The notes: generated by a model from the letters alone, not told the origin. DNA of 64,000 nucleotides from Streptomyces canus 299MFChir4.1 (GCF_000383615.1 NZ_KB911609.1:45268-109267), one strand, 5' to 3'; counted from the stretch's first letter, positions 17,675 through 26,700 are shown. Program-made: numbers and translations.

Positions 17675-18619
17675 GTGAGACATGTCATCGCCCTCGACGT
17701 GGGCGGCACCGGGATGAAGGCGGCCTTGGTCGGCGCGGGCGGCGAACTCCTGCACCGGGCCCGCCGGGCCACCGGCCGCGAGCGCGGACCGGACGCGGTC
17801 GTCGACGGCATCCTCGACTTCGCCGCCGAACTGCGCGCGTACGGCACCGAGCACCTCGGCGCCCCCGCGGCCGCGGCCGGCGTCGCCGTTCCCGGCATCG
17901 TCGACGAGGCCCAGGGCATCGCGGCCTACGCCGCCAACCTGGGCTGGCGGGACGTCCCCCTGCGTGACCTGCTCACCGCCCGCCTCGGCGGCGTCCCGGT
18001 CGCCCTCGGCCACGACGTCCGCACCGGCGGCCTCGCCGAGGGCCGCATCGGAGCCGGCCGGGGCACCGACCGCTTCCTCTTCGTCGCCCTGGGCACCGGC
18101 ATCGCGGGCGCGATCGGCATCGCGGGCCGGGTGGAGGCGGGCGCCCACGGATTCGCGGGCGAGATCGGCCACATCGCCGTACGCCCGGGCGGCACGCCCT
18201 GTCCGTGCGGCCAGCGGGGCTGCCTGGAGCGGTACGCCTCCGCGGCGGCCGTGAGCGAGGCCTGGGCCTCGGCCACCGGGAACCCGGAGGCGGACGCGGC
18301 GGACTGCGCGAAGGCCGTGGTGGCCGAGGACCCGAGGGCCCGCGAGATCTGGCAGCACGCCGTGGACGCCCTGGCCGACGGCCTGGTCACCGCCCTCACC
18401 CTCCTGGACCCCCGCACCCTGATCATCGGTGGCGGCCTGGCAGAGGCGGGGGAAACCTTGTTCACACCGCTCAGGGAGGCGGTCCGAAGCCGGACCACCT
18501 TCCAGAAGCTCCCGACGATCGTCCCCGCGGCCCTGGGCGACACGGCGGGCTGCCTCGGTGCCGGCCTCCTGGCCTGGGATCTCCTCGACACGACCGACAG
18601 TTCGGAGGCAACTCGCTGA
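17675..18619 (+). CDS. nagK: ROK-family N-acetylglucosamine kinase
   Basis: A 314-residue ROK sugar kinase. The ATP loop IALDVGGTGMKAALV is at the N-terminus, the sugar-binding/catalytic region includes GHDVRTGGLAEGR and GEIGHIAV, and the zinc motif CPCGQRGCLE is complete. Coupling to nagA (TGATG at 18617-18621) and the dre site upstream identify GlcNAc as the likely substrate. The GTG at 17675 is chosen because it gives MRHVIALDVGGT; another in-frame GTG nine codons upstream overlaps the operator region. Product: GlcNAc-6-phosphate, the substrate of NagA. Confidence 0.88.
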   Translation: MRHVIALDVGGTGMKAALVGAGGELLHRARRATGRERGPDAVVDGILDFAAELRAYGTEHLGAPAAAAGVAVPGIVDEAQGIAAYAANLGWRDVPLRDLLTARLGGVPVALGHDVRTGGLAEGRIGAGRGTDRFLFVALGTGIAGAIGIAGRVEAGAHGFAGEIGHIAVRPGGTPCPCGQRGCLERYASAAAVSEAWASATGNPEADAADCAKAVVAEDPRAREIWQHAVDALADGLVTALTLLDPRTLIIGGGLAEAGETLFTPLREAVRSRTTFQKLPTIVPAALGDTAGCLGAGLLAWDLLDTTDSSEATR

Positions 18620-19857
18620 TGGCAACCCCCCTAGGGGCGCGGGACAGCGCTGAATCTGCGGCTACCGCCGCGCGGGCGCGACCAGCCGCGACGCACCCGC
18701 ACCCCGCACCGGCCGGAACCCCCCTGGTGCTCTCCGGCGCCAACGTGGTCCTGCCCACGGGAACGGTCAAGAACGGCCAAGTCGTCATCGAGGGCACGCG
18801 CATCACCGCGACAGCCCCCGAAAACGCCCACGCCATCGACGTGACCAACCACTGGCTGGTCCCAGGATTCATCGACCTCCACAACCACGGCGGCGGCGGA
18901 GCCTCCTTCACCTCGGGCACCGTCGACGACGTACTCAAGGGCATCCGCACCCACCGCGACCACGGCACCACCACCCTCGTCGCCTCCACCGTCACCGGCG
19001 ACATGGACTTCCTCGCCCAGCGAGCCGGTCTGCTGAGCGAGCTCGCCGAGCAGGGCGACATCGCCGGCATCCACTTCGAGGGCCCGTTCATCTCCCCCTG
19101 CCGCAAGGGCGCCCACTCGGAGGAGCTGCTGCGCCATCCCGACCCGGCGGAGGTCCGCAAGCTGATCGACGCGGCGCGCGGGCAGGCGCGGATGCTCACC
19201 CTCGCCACCGAACTCCCCGGCGGCATCGACTCCGTACGGCTCCTCGTCGAACACGGGGTCATCGCGGCGGTCGGCCACACGGACGCGAGCTACGAGCAGA
19301 CCGTCGAGGCGATCGACGCGGGCGCGACCGTGGCCACCCACCTCTTCAACGCGATGCCGCAGATCGGCCACCGCACGCCCGGCCCCATCACCGCCCTCCT
19401 GGAGGACGAGCGGATCACCGTCGAGCTCATCGACGACGGCACGCACCTCCACCCGGCCGCGCTGCAACTGGCGTTCCACCACGCGGGAGCGAAGAGGGTC
19501 GCCTTCATCACGGACGCCATGGACGCGGCCGGCTTCGGCGACGGGCGTTATCTGCTCGGCCCCCTGGAGGTGGAGGTCAGCGAGGGAGTCGCCCGGCTCG
19601 TGGAGGGCGGCTCGATCGCCGGCTCGACGCTCACCCTGGACCGCGCCTTCAAGCGGGCGGTGACCTTCGACCGGCTGCCGGTGGAGGACGTGGTCGCGGC
19701 GATCTCCGCCAACCCGGCCCGTCTGCTGGGGATGGACGACCGCATCGGCTCCCTGGAGCCCGGCAAGGACGCCGACCTGGTCCTCCTCGACCATCAATTC
19801 GACCTCAAGGGCGTCATGCGCCGGGGGGAATGGGTGGTCGATCCCCAACTGGGGTGA
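18619..19857 (+). CDS. nagA: N-acetylglucosamine-6-phosphate deacetylase with an unusual N-terminal extension
   Basis: A 412-residue amidohydrolase. Metal and substrate motifs are all present: DLHNHGGGGASF, HFEGPFI, VGHTDASYEQ, THLFNAMPQ, DGTHLHP and ITDAMDAAG. It deacetylates GlcNAc-6-phosphate to glucosamine-6-phosphate. It is translationally coupled to nagK. The first 30 or so residues (MATPLGARDSAESAATAARA onward) are not family sequence; they are encoded by a Streptomyces intergenic repeat. The usual N-terminus resumes at LVLSGANVVLPTG. Confidence 0.93.
   Translation: MATPLGARDSAESAATAARARPAATHPHPAPAGTPLVLSGANVVLPTGTVKNGQVVIEGTRITATAPENAHAIDVTNHWLVPGFIDLHNHGGGGASFTSGTVDDVLKGIRTHRDHGTTTLVASTVTGDMDFLAQRAGLLSELAEQGDIAGIHFEGPFISPCRKGAHSEELLRHPDPAEVRKLIDAARGQARMLTLATELPGGIDSVRLLVEHGVIAAVGHTDASYEQTVEAIDAGATVATHLFNAMPQIGHRTPGPITALLEDERITVELIDDGTHLHPAALQLAFHHAGAKRVAFITDAMDAAGFGDGRYLLGPLEVEVSEGVARLVEGGSIAGSTLTLDRAFKRAVTFDRLPVEDVVAAISANPARLLGMDDRIGSLEPGKDADLVLLDHQFDLKGVMRRGEWVVDPQLG
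18633..18700 (+). repeat. Streptomyces intergenic repeat, captured as the start of nagA
   Basis: AGGGGCGCGGGACAGCGC followed by ATCTGCGGCTACCGCCGCG and GGGCGCGACCAGCC matches the copy at 26778-26850. Here it lies inside the nagK-nagA junction and is translated in frame. Confidence 0.8.
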
Positions 19858-19942
19858 TCTGTCACGCTGTTGGGGCCGGGACGGTCCTGGGAGACTGGAC
19901 GGGCACATTCTGTCGTCGGGGGACACGTGGGAGGTCGGCCAG

Positions 19943-20860
19943 GTGATCCTCACGGTCACGCTGAACACCGCTCTCGACATCACCTATCGCGTACGGTCGC
20001 TGCGGCCGCACACCAGCCACCGGGTCACCGAGGTCGTCGAACGCCCCGGCGGCAAGGGCCTGAACGTGGCCCGGGTGCTGGCCGCGCTCGGCCACGAGGT
20101 GACGGTCACCGGCTTCACGGGCGGCGCCACGGGCCGCATCGTCCAGGACCGGCTCACCGCCGTACCGGGCCTGGTGGACGCGCTCGTCCCGGTGACCGGA
20201 TCGACCCGGCGCACGATCGCCGTCGTGGACGAACGCTCCGGCGACACCACCCAGCTCAACGAACCGGGTCCGACGGTGACGCCCGCGGAGTGGTCGGCCT
20301 TCCAGGAGGCGTACGAGGATCTCGTCCCGTCCGTCTCGGCGGTGGCCCTGTGCGGGAGCCTGCCGCCGGGCGTGCCGGTGGGGGCGTACGCGGGCCTGAT
20401 CCGCACGGCGAAGGCGGCCGGGATCCCGGTCCTCCTCGACACCAGCGGAGAGGCGCTGCGCCGCGGGGTCGCCGCCCGCCCCGACATCCTCAAGCCGAAC
20501 GCCGACGAACTGGCGGAACTGACCGGCTCCCACGAGCCGTTGCGCGCGACGCAGGACGCACGGCGCCGGGGCGCCCTCGCCGTCGTCGCCTCCCTGGGCA
20601 AGGAGGGCCTTCTCGCCACGACTGCGCAGGGCCGCTGGCGCGCCACCCCGCCCGCCCCGGTACCCGGCAACCCGACGGGCGCCGGCGACTCGGTGGCAGC
20701 GGGCCTGCTGTCGGGCCTGGTGGAACAACTCCCCTGGCCGGACCGCCTGACCCGCGCGGTCGCCCTGTCGGCGGCGACCGTCCTGTCCCCGGTGGCGGGC
20801 GAGTTCGACCGCGCCGCTTACGAGGACCTGCTTGCACGTGTCGTAGCCGACAGGGCCTGA
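19943..20860 (+). CDS. PfkB-family sugar kinase (1-phosphofructokinase / tagatose-6-phosphate kinase type)
   Basis: A 305-residue ribokinase-superfamily kinase. MILTVTLNTALDITYRV at the start, ERPGGKGLNVARVLAALG, and the signature PTGAGDSVAAGLL near residue 252 with the catalytic Asp are those of the hexose-phosphate branch (FruK/LacC/PfkB). It would phosphorylate a sugar phosphate. The GTG at 19943 follows GGGAGG. It lies 85 bases after nagA on the same strand and may be read through from the nag operon. Confidence 0.9.
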   Translation: MILTVTLNTALDITYRVRSLRPHTSHRVTEVVERPGGKGLNVARVLAALGHEVTVTGFTGGATGRIVQDRLTAVPGLVDALVPVTGSTRRTIAVVDERSGDTTQLNEPGPTVTPAEWSAFQEAYEDLVPSVSAVALCGSLPPGVPVGAYAGLIRTAKAAGIPVLLDTSGEALRRGVAARPDILKPNADELAELTGSHEPLRATQDARRRGALAVVASLGKEGLLATTAQGRWRATPPAPVPGNPTGAGDSVAAGLLSGLVEQLPWPDRLTRAVALSAATVLSPVAGEFDRAAYEDLLARVVADRA

Positions 20861-20924
20861 ACAAGTATGCGCACCGCGCCACGAAGGCGATCTTTTCAGC
20901 CAATATTCGAACTAACGCGCGAAT

Positions 20925-20943
20925 CTATGTAGCCGTCACATAG
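20925..20943. promoter_or_regulatory. Inverted repeat upstream of the secreted-protein gene
   Basis: CTATGT-AGCCGTC-ACATAG is a 6-bp inverted repeat in an unusually A/T-rich stretch 31 bases before the ATG, suggestive of an operator or promoter. Confidence 0.35.
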
Positions 20944-20974
20944 AGTGGCAAAGATTTATTCCCGAGGAGGTCAA

Positions 20975-21376
20975 ATGAATTAGAAGGTCGGAGCAGCCAT
21001 CACAACGGCCGCCACACTAGCCGCCACCGCACTCAGCATGAGCCCCGCCCACGCCGAGGACTACCGCTGGTGTTCAACCACTGGAGCCAACGGCGGCGTC
21101 ACGATAACCAACTGGACCGACCCGGGAGCTACGGTGGGACTCTCAATCGGGCTAAATGACACGAAGGCCGACAGCCACCACGTTCGGATCAGGATTCTTA
21201 GCAAGCAGTCCGGCGGCAACGTTGTTCACTGGCCGTGGCGCAAGCATATGGGTGGAGCAGGCACAGGAGACAGCTGGGACACCACCGCATCGGACGACAG
21301 AGGCCTCTTCGAGATAGGCGTGGAGGTGGCGGTGTTCGAAGGTGATCATAAGCTGAACTCTTGCACCGATTGGTAA
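20975..21376 (+). pseudogene. Small secreted protein with an amber codon at position 3
   Basis: A strong GAGGAGG site precedes the ATG at 20975. The reading frame is ATG AAT TAG AAG and then continues as a good Sec signal peptide (KVGAAITTAATLAATALSM, cleavage after AHA) and a mature domain of about 105 residues with two cysteines (DYRWCST... and ...LNSCTDW). An AAG-to-TAG change at 20981 would explain the stop. Translation from the internal ATG at 21038 would give a product without its signal. The family is not recognised. Base composition is lower in G/C than the neighbours, which hints at transfer. Confidence 0.7.
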
Positions 21377-21538
21377 TGGCCAACCTGACCGTGGGGTGCG
21401 TTCCTCGTAGTGTGGCGCGGCGCTCTGGTGTGCCACTGCTCCGGACGGTGGTTGCACCACGCATCACCTGTAGAACTTGTATCCGGGGCGGCGACCTCGA
21501 ATTGGCCATAGGCGTCTGCACTCCACACGCACAGCGTC

Positions 21539-21565
21539 GGCCGGGGCCTCCCCAGGGCCCCGGCC
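21539..21565 (+). terminator. Terminator hairpin
   Basis: GGCCGGGGCC-TCCCCAG-GGCCCCGGCC, a 10-bp perfect stem followed by TTT. It stands between the secreted-protein gene and the convergent CBM-like gene. The rest of 21377-21538 shows no convincing gene. Confidence 0.75.
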
Positions 21566-21644
21566 TTTGTGGTGAGAGCACGATCGTGGCGTCTACTGCT
21601 GCAGAGCATGGCAAACCGGGTGTAACGCGGGAGGTCAGCGCGGC

Positions 21645-22631
21645 CTAGCTCGTGACCTGGCCCTCCTTGATCCACACCTGGTCCAGGAGGACGTTGCACT
21701 GGTCGCCGTCCGCGCAGGACAAGGTGATGGTGTTGGTGCCCTTGGTGAGGGTGGGCCAGTTGTATGTGGTCGTCCAGCCCTTGGCGAAGTCGCCGTCGGC
21801 CGCCTTCGCGTAGTTCTTCAGGTTCAGTTTGCTGCCGAAGACCTTGCCGTTGACAGAGAGGGTCATCGCCTGGTCGTCGCTGGTAGCGCTGTAGCGCGCG
21901 AACACCGTATACGTGCCGTCCGAGGGAATGCCGTTGACGGTCCACGTCACCGAGGCGCCCACGTTGTTCAGGTTTCCGACATAGATGCCGCCGTCGGACT
22001 GGGCACCCGCGACGTCCGAGGCGAGAGCGGCACCGCCGCCGAGACGCAGGGCCTTGGCGTCGATCGTCTTCTGGTACTCCTCGCTCGCCTGGCTAGCGCC
22101 GCTACTCGACGCACTCGGCTCCGAGCTCTGCGACGCGCTCGGGGTCGTCGAAGGCTTGTTGCCGGCGTCGTCCTTCTGGTCGTCGCCGCCCGCCATCGCG
22201 ATGCCGATGCCGATGACCACCGCGGCGACCACCGCGATCGCGCCGATCAGCAGACCCTTGGTGTTGGGGCCGCCGCTCCGGCCGCCACCGCTCCGGCCGC
22301 CACCGCTGTGGCCCGGCATGGGCTGCTGGGTGGTGGGCGCCGAGCCCGGGAAGGTCTCGGGGGCCGCGTAGTGGGCGCTGGGCTGGCCGTAGCCGCCCTG
22401 GGCCTGCTGCTGCGGGACCTGGCCGTACGGGGCGGTCTGCGCGGCCTGCGCCTGCTGCTGGCCGTACTGGCGCTGGCCGACCGAGCGGGACCGGTTGACG
22501 GAGTTCGGATAGCCGTAGCCGTAGCCGCCGCCGGAGGGCGGCTGGGCCCCGTTGGCCTGGCCGTCGGCGTAGAGGTAGCCGAACGGGTCTTCGTCCTCGG
22601 GCGTGCTCGCGCCGTTGTTGCCGGACGTCAT
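21645..22631 (-). CDS. Membrane-anchored protein with a C-terminal carbohydrate-binding-like domain
   Basis: A 328-residue protein in three parts. Residues 1-120 are Gly/Gln/Tyr-rich and disordered (YGYGYP, QQQAQ), then comes one transmembrane helix (LLIGAIAVVAAVVIGIGIAM), then a Ser-rich linker and a C-terminal beta-rich domain of about 135 residues (VTWTVNGIPSDGTYTVFARY, NVLLDQVWI) like CBM6/CBM35 modules. Topology is inferred as N-in, domain outside, so it may bind cell-surface or extracellular polysaccharide. It lies downstream of cdgB on the same strand but 123 bases away. Confidence 0.85.
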   Translation of the reverse strand: MTSGNNGASTPEDEDPFGYLYADGQANGAQPPSGGGYGYGYPNSVNRSRSVGQRQYGQQQAQAAQTAPYGQVPQQQAQGGYGQPSAHYAAPETFPGSAPTTQQPMPGHSGGGRSGGGRSGGPNTKGLLIGAIAVVAAVVIGIGIAMAGGDDQKDDAGNKPSTTPSASQSSEPSASSSGASQASEEYQKTIDAKALRLGGGAALASDVAGAQSDGGIYVGNLNNVGASVTWTVNGIPSDGTYTVFARYSATSDDQAMTLSVNGKVFGSKLNLKNYAKAADGDFAKGWTTTYNWPTLTKGTNTITLSCADGDQCNVLLDQVWIKEGQVTS

Positions 22632-22754
22632 CCCTTGGTACTCCTCAACAGGTCTGCGGATCGGATGCGATACGTGGAGTCAGAATGGCGAGCCTACCCG
22701 CTCCTGATGGCCCAAACGGGTGACTCGGATCGCATCAGCTCGCTGACCTGGGGC

Positions 22755-24410
22755 TCAGCCCGCGCGTCTGTGTTGTTTGGGACGAGATCGTTTCTCGACG
22801 TACATCCGCTCGTCGGCGGACTTCAACACTTCGTCCGCGGTCATGCCGCAGTGCGCCCAGCCGATGCCGAAGCTGGCACCGACCCGCACGGCCCGGCCCT
22901 CGGCCCGGATGGGCTGGATGATCTCGTTGCGCAGGCGTACCGCGAGGTCCGCCGCGTCGGCCTTGCCGAGGCCGTCGGCGAGGATCACGAACTCGTCGCC
23001 GCCGAGCCGGGCCACGGTGTCGCCGTCGCGGACGCACTGGGACAGCCGCCGGGCGACCTCGATGAGCACCGCGTCGCCCGCGTTGTGCCCGAACCGGTCG
23101 TTGATCGACTTGAAGCCGTCGAGGTCGCAGAAGAGCACCGCGAGCCCCTTGGTGCCGTCGTCGCGCTCCCCCTCGGGGGCGACGGTGTGCACATGGTGGT
23201 CGAAGGCGGCGAACGCCTCGGTGCCGCCCTGCCGGAAGTCGAAACCGTGGCCGTTGGCGTCGAAGGCCGGGTGGCCGAAGGCCGCGTCGACCGGCTCCAG
23301 GGCGCCGGTGTGGGTGGGTCGCTGACACAGCCGGGAGGACAGCCGCGAGCGCAGCTCGGCGGAGTTCGGCAGGCCGGTCAGGGAGTCATGGGAGGCACGG
23401 TGGGCGAGCTGGAGCTCGCGGCGCTTGCGCTCCTCGATGTCCTCGACGTGGGTGAGCAGGAAGCGCGGGCCGTCGGCGGCGTCGGCGACCACCGAGTTGC
23501 GCAGGGACACCCAGACGTAGGTGCCGTCCCGGCGCCCGAGGCGGAGCTCGGCCCGGCCGCCCTCCGCCGAGGTGCGCAGCAGGGTGCCTATGTCCTCGGG
23601 GTGGACCAGGTCGGAGAAGGCGTAGCGGCGCATCGCGGACGCGGGGCGGCCGAGGAGGCGGCACAGGGCGTCGTTGGTGCGCAGGATGCGGCCGTGCTGG
23701 TCGCCTCCCATCTCGGCGATGGCCATCCCGGAGGGGGCGTACTCGAAGGCCTGCCGAAAGCTCTCTTCACTGGCCCGAAGGGCCTGCTGTTCCCTTTCGA
23801 GCCTGACCAGCGCGCGCTGCATGTTCGCGCGCAGACGCGCGTTGCTGATCGCGATGGCGGCCTGGAACGTGTACATCTGGAGCGCTTCGCGGCCCCACGC
23901 GCCCGGCCTGCGGCCGTTGCGCGGCCGGTCCACGGAGAGCACGCCGATCAGCTCGCCGCACTGGCCGCCCTGCACGCCCGGCGTGTACATCGGCGCGAAC
24001 AGCCGGTCGGAGGGGTGCCACTCGTCCTCGAAGCGGGGTGCGGGGCCGTCGGTGTACCACTGCGGGACGTCGTCGTCGTCGAGGACCCAGCCCTCGGTGT
24101 GCGGGATGAAGACCAGGTCGCCCCAGGTCTCCCCCATGCCCAGCCGGCGCTCCCAGGACTCGCGGGAGCCCACCCGGCCGGTGATCAGCGCCTCGGCGGC
24201 CTGGTTCCCGGCGAAGGCGGCGACCACGAGGTCCCCGTCGGGGCGCACGAGATTGACGCACGCCAGCTCGTAGCCGAGTGCGGTGACCACGCCGTTCGCG
24301 ACGGTCTGCAGTGTGTCGGCCAGGCTGCGGGCCGTGTTCATGTCGGCCATGACCTCGTGCAGCTGTCGCAGGGACGCAAGGCGGACGTACGGCTCCGACT
24401 CGCTCTCCAT
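22755..24410 (-). CDS. cdgB: GAF-PAS-GGDEF diguanylate cyclase (CdgB-like)
   Basis: A 551-residue soluble signalling protein. A GAF domain spans about residues 20-195, a short coiled coil (RALVRLEREQQALRASEE) links it to a PAS domain at about 215-335, and a GGDEF domain follows to about 535. The active site is RLGGDEFVIL and the inhibitory I-site RDGD lies five residues upstream, so the enzyme should make c-di-GMP and feel product inhibition. The layout matches CdgB of S. coelicolor, which influences development. The ATG at 24410 is preferred over one 12 codons upstream. Confidence 0.88.
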   Translation of the reverse strand: MESESEPYVRLASLRQLHEVMADMNTARSLADTLQTVANGVVTALGYELACVNLVRPDGDLVVAAFAGNQAAEALITGRVGSRESWERRLGMGETWGDLVFIPHTEGWVLDDDDVPQWYTDGPAPRFEDEWHPSDRLFAPMYTPGVQGGQCGELIGVLSVDRPRNGRRPGAWGREALQMYTFQAAIAISNARLRANMQRALVRLEREQQALRASEESFRQAFEYAPSGMAIAEMGGDQHGRILRTNDALCRLLGRPASAMRRYAFSDLVHPEDIGTLLRTSAEGGRAELRLGRRDGTYVWVSLRNSVVADAADGPRFLLTHVEDIEERKRRELQLAHRASHDSLTGLPNSAELRSRLSSRLCQRPTHTGALEPVDAAFGHPAFDANGHGFDFRQGGTEAFAAFDHHVHTVAPEGERDDGTKGLAVLFCDLDGFKSINDRFGHNAGDAVLIEVARRLSQCVRDGDTVARLGGDEFVILADGLGKADAADLAVRLRNEIIQPIRAEGRAVRVGASFGIGWAHCGMTADEVLKSADERMYVEKRSRPKQHRRAG

Positions 24411-24748
24411 TGCTCGCCCTCCCCCCGAGACCTCGCAGCGAATCAAGGGTTCTCTTCGGCGTATCTTCAGTGCGGTTTCGTTGGTGCGGCTCCGTCGGTA
24501 CTTCCCGCCACTGAATCACAGCGCGCTGCCCACTCGGTACACAGGGTCAACAATTGGCGCCCCTTGTGACTCAAGTCACAGCGAAAGATGAACAATTGAG
24601 TGGGGTTTCTGCGTTTTCCCTGTGCGTTTACTGAACGCAAACTTTGGGTGTTTGTGAACGCCGTGCGCATCTCCGCCGGTAGACCTAGGTCCGGCCTCGG
24701 ACGAAGGCCCGATGCGGTGCGCCCGGAGGTGACACTAGCGTTTCCGGC
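24411..24748. other. cdgB / flavin reductase divergent intergenic region
   Basis: This 338-base gap should hold promoters for both divergent genes. It is less GC-rich than its surroundings. Seen structures are the GTGACT-CA-AGTCAC palindrome at 24566-24579, two AACAATTG words at 24550 and 24590, and a GACCTAGGTC palindrome near 24685. No gene is apparent. Confidence 0.5.
24566..24579. promoter_or_regulatory. Palindrome upstream of cdgB
   Basis: GTGACTCAAGTCAC has perfect 6-bp arms around CA. BldD is the known regulator of cdgB in S. coelicolor, but the spacing here is one base short of the BldD consensus, so a BldD role is only possible. Confidence 0.35.
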
Positions 24749-25336
24749 GTGCCGAACACTCCTGCCGCCACTCCTGCCGCCACCGTGCCGATGATCCCTC
24801 CGCCCGCTTCCGGGCATGCTGTGGGGGTGAGCAACGACGAGTTCCGCGCCGCCATGTCCCGGCTGGCCGCGGGCGTGGTCCTGGTGACCGCGTTCGAGCC
24901 GCCGCTCGACGCCGAGGGACCGAAGGGCGAGGACGTCGGCATGACGGCGACGGCGTTCCTGTCCGTCTCCCTGGACCCGCCTCTGGTGCTGGTCAGCCTG
25001 CGTACGGGCTCCCGGATGGACGACCTGCTCGACGAGCAGCCGCTGTGGGCGGTGTCCGTCCTGTCCGAGAGCCAGCGCCACATCGCCGGCCGTTTCGCCA
25101 TGAAGGGCCGCATCAGCGACCGCCTCCTGTTCGAGGACATCCCCTACGTCCGCGGCAAGGCCACCGGCGCCGTTCTGGTGGGCGGCGCCCTCGCCACCCT
25201 GGAGTGCCGCACCGAGCAGCGCGTGGAGGCCGGCGACCACACCCTGGTGATCGGCCGCGTCCTGACGGCCGACGTGCCGAGCGCGGACGGCGGCCCGCTC
25301 ATGTATTTCCGCGGCAGGTACCGGCAGTTGGGATGA
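24749..25336 (+). CDS. Flavin reductase-like FMN-binding protein
   Basis: A 195-residue split-barrel flavin reductase (HpaC-like). The core FRAAMSRLAAGVVLVTAF, GMTATAFLSVSLDPPLVLVSL and the closing GGPLMYFRGRYRQLG are typical. Such proteins reduce FMN/FAD for a partner monooxygenase; none is adjacent. The GTG at 24749 gives an Ala/Pro-rich leader of 26 residues that may not be real, and the GTG at 24827 (VSNDEFRAAM) is an equally good start. Confidence 0.85.
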   Translation: MPNTPAATPAATVPMIPPPASGHAVGVSNDEFRAAMSRLAAGVVLVTAFEPPLDAEGPKGEDVGMTATAFLSVSLDPPLVLVSLRTGSRMDDLLDEQPLWAVSVLSESQRHIAGRFAMKGRISDRLLFEDIPYVRGKATGAVLVGGALATLECRTEQRVEAGDHTLVIGRVLTADVPSADGGPLMYFRGRYRQLG

Positions 25337-25378
25337 ATTCCGTGGCGGCGCGCCGTCGGCTCACCCTAAGGTCACCGG

Positions 25379-25861
25379 ATGACATTCGCACCCCGCCTCG
25401 AGGAGATCACACCCGGGAATTTCGAAACGGCGACCGGCATACGCGTCCGGCCCGAGCAGGAATTCGCGGTCTCCCCCGTGATGCGGTCCCTTGCCGAGGC
25501 GTACGTCCATCCCGCGGGCGTCGCCTGGCCCCGCCTGATCGTCGACGGTGACCGCACGGTCGGCTTCCTGATGGCCTTCCTCGACATCGACTGGCGCGCC
25601 GACGGGGGCAGCGTGCGCCGCTCCGGCCTGTGGCGGCTGAACATCGCGGCCGACGCCCAGGGCAGGGGCTACGGCCGTTTCGCCGTCGAGTCCGTCGCCG
25701 CGGAGCTGCGCCGCCGGGGCACGAAGGAGTTGTACGTCACCTGGCACGACGGCCCCGACGGCCCGGCGGAGTTCTACCTGAAGCTCGGCTTCCGCCGCAC
25801 CGGGGAGCTGAGCGAGGACGAGACGGTGGGTGTCCTGGACCTCCTCCAGAGAGGGGTCTAG
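25379..25861 (+). CDS. GNAT acetyltransferase
   Basis: A 160-residue single-domain GNAT enzyme. The acetyl-CoA-binding motif is LNIAADAQGRGYGRFAVESV, and the C-terminal EFYLKLGFRRTGEL is typical. The substrate cannot be inferred. The gene overlaps the convergent sigma factor gene tail-to-tail by four bases. Confidence 0.85.
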   Translation: MTFAPRLEEITPGNFETATGIRVRPEQEFAVSPVMRSLAEAYVHPAGVAWPRLIVDGDRTVGFLMAFLDIDWRADGGSVRRSGLWRLNIAADAQGRGYGRFAVESVAAELRRRGTKELYVTWHDGPDGPAEFYLKLGFRRTGELSEDETVGVLDLLQRGV

Positions 25862-26700
25862 AGGAGGGTGACGGCCGTCCGCGCCGCCCGCGCCGGGTCC
25901 GTGGTGATGTCGATCATGGCGATCCGGTCGTGTACGAACGTGAACGCGAGCGTCCGCTCCACCCGGCCGTCCGCCAAAAGCGCGATGCCGGTCGCCCCCT
26001 CGACGAGAGCGGGCACGGGGACACCGACCATGTGCCGCGAGTAGGTGGCCGCGCCCTTGGCCACCGCGAGGGCCCCCGTCGTCACCCCGGCCTCCGTGCG
26101 CACCACTACATCCGGGTCCAGGACCTCCAGCAGCCCGTCGAAGTCGCCTTCACGCGCGGCGGCGAGGAAGGCGTCGACAAGTTCCCGCCGACGCGTCGGA
26201 TCGGTCTCGGTGGCCTCGGCGCCCCGCACCCGGCGCCGCGCCCGGCTGGCGAGTTGGCGAGTGGCCGCCGGGGACTTGCCGACGACGCCGGCGACCTCGT
26301 CGTACGGGACGGCGAACAGGTCGTGGAGGACGAAGGCGAGCCGTTCGGCGGGGGTGAGGGTGTCGAGGACGACGAGGAGGGCGCTGCCGACCGAGTCGGC
26401 GAGGAGGGCGTCCTGCTCGGGGCCGGGGACGGTGGCCGGGACCGGCGCCTCGGGCTCCAGGGGCTGCTCGGCACGGGACCTGCGGGAGCGGAGCATGTCG
26501 AGGCAGACCCGGCCCACGACCGTCGTCAGCCAGCCCCCGAGGTTGTCGACATGGCTGGTGTCCGACCGGCTCGTCCGCACCCAGGCCTCCTGCACGGCGT
26601 CCTCGGCCTCGGCGACCGAGCCAAGCATCCGCTGCGCCACCGCCCGCAGCTGCCCCCGATGGGCCTCGAACCGCTCGGCCAGGAAGTCCTCGTCGCGCAT
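25858..26700 (-). CDS. ECF sigma factor of the SigJ type with a C-terminal SnoaL-like domain
   Basis: A 280-residue ECF41-like sigma factor. Region 2 (FEAHRGQLRAVAQRMLGSVAEAEDAVQEAWVR) and region 4 (LTPAERLAFVLHDLFAVPYDEVAGVVG) are followed by a SnoaL-like domain of about 110 residues (FLAAAREGDFDGLLEVLDPDVVV), the fused regulatory domain of this group. Family knowledge: the extension modulates activity, and an oxidoreductase or carboxymuconolactone decarboxylase is often the target gene; none is adjacent. The ATG at 26700 begins MRDEDFLAERF; longer readings run into an intergenic repeat. Confidence 0.9.
   Translation of the reverse strand: MRDEDFLAERFEAHRGQLRAVAQRMLGSVAEAEDAVQEAWVRTSRSDTSHVDNLGGWLTTVVGRVCLDMLRSRRSRAEQPLEPEAPVPATVPGPEQDALLADSVGSALLVVLDTLTPAERLAFVLHDLFAVPYDEVAGVVGKSPAATRQLASRARRRVRGAEATETDPTRRRELVDAFLAAAREGDFDGLLEVLDPDVVVRTEAGVTTGALAVAKGAATYSRHMVGVPVPALVEGATGIALLADGRVERTLAFTFVHDRIAMIDITTDPARAARTAVTLL

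Noticed and set aside
21361..21648. Small plus-strand frame after the secreted-protein gene
   Set aside because: It spans the terminator hairpin and has no ribosome site or protein-like composition.
24566..24579. BldD box upstream of cdgB
   Set aside because: The spacing between the half-sites differs by one base from the BldD consensus; kept only as an unassigned palindrome.
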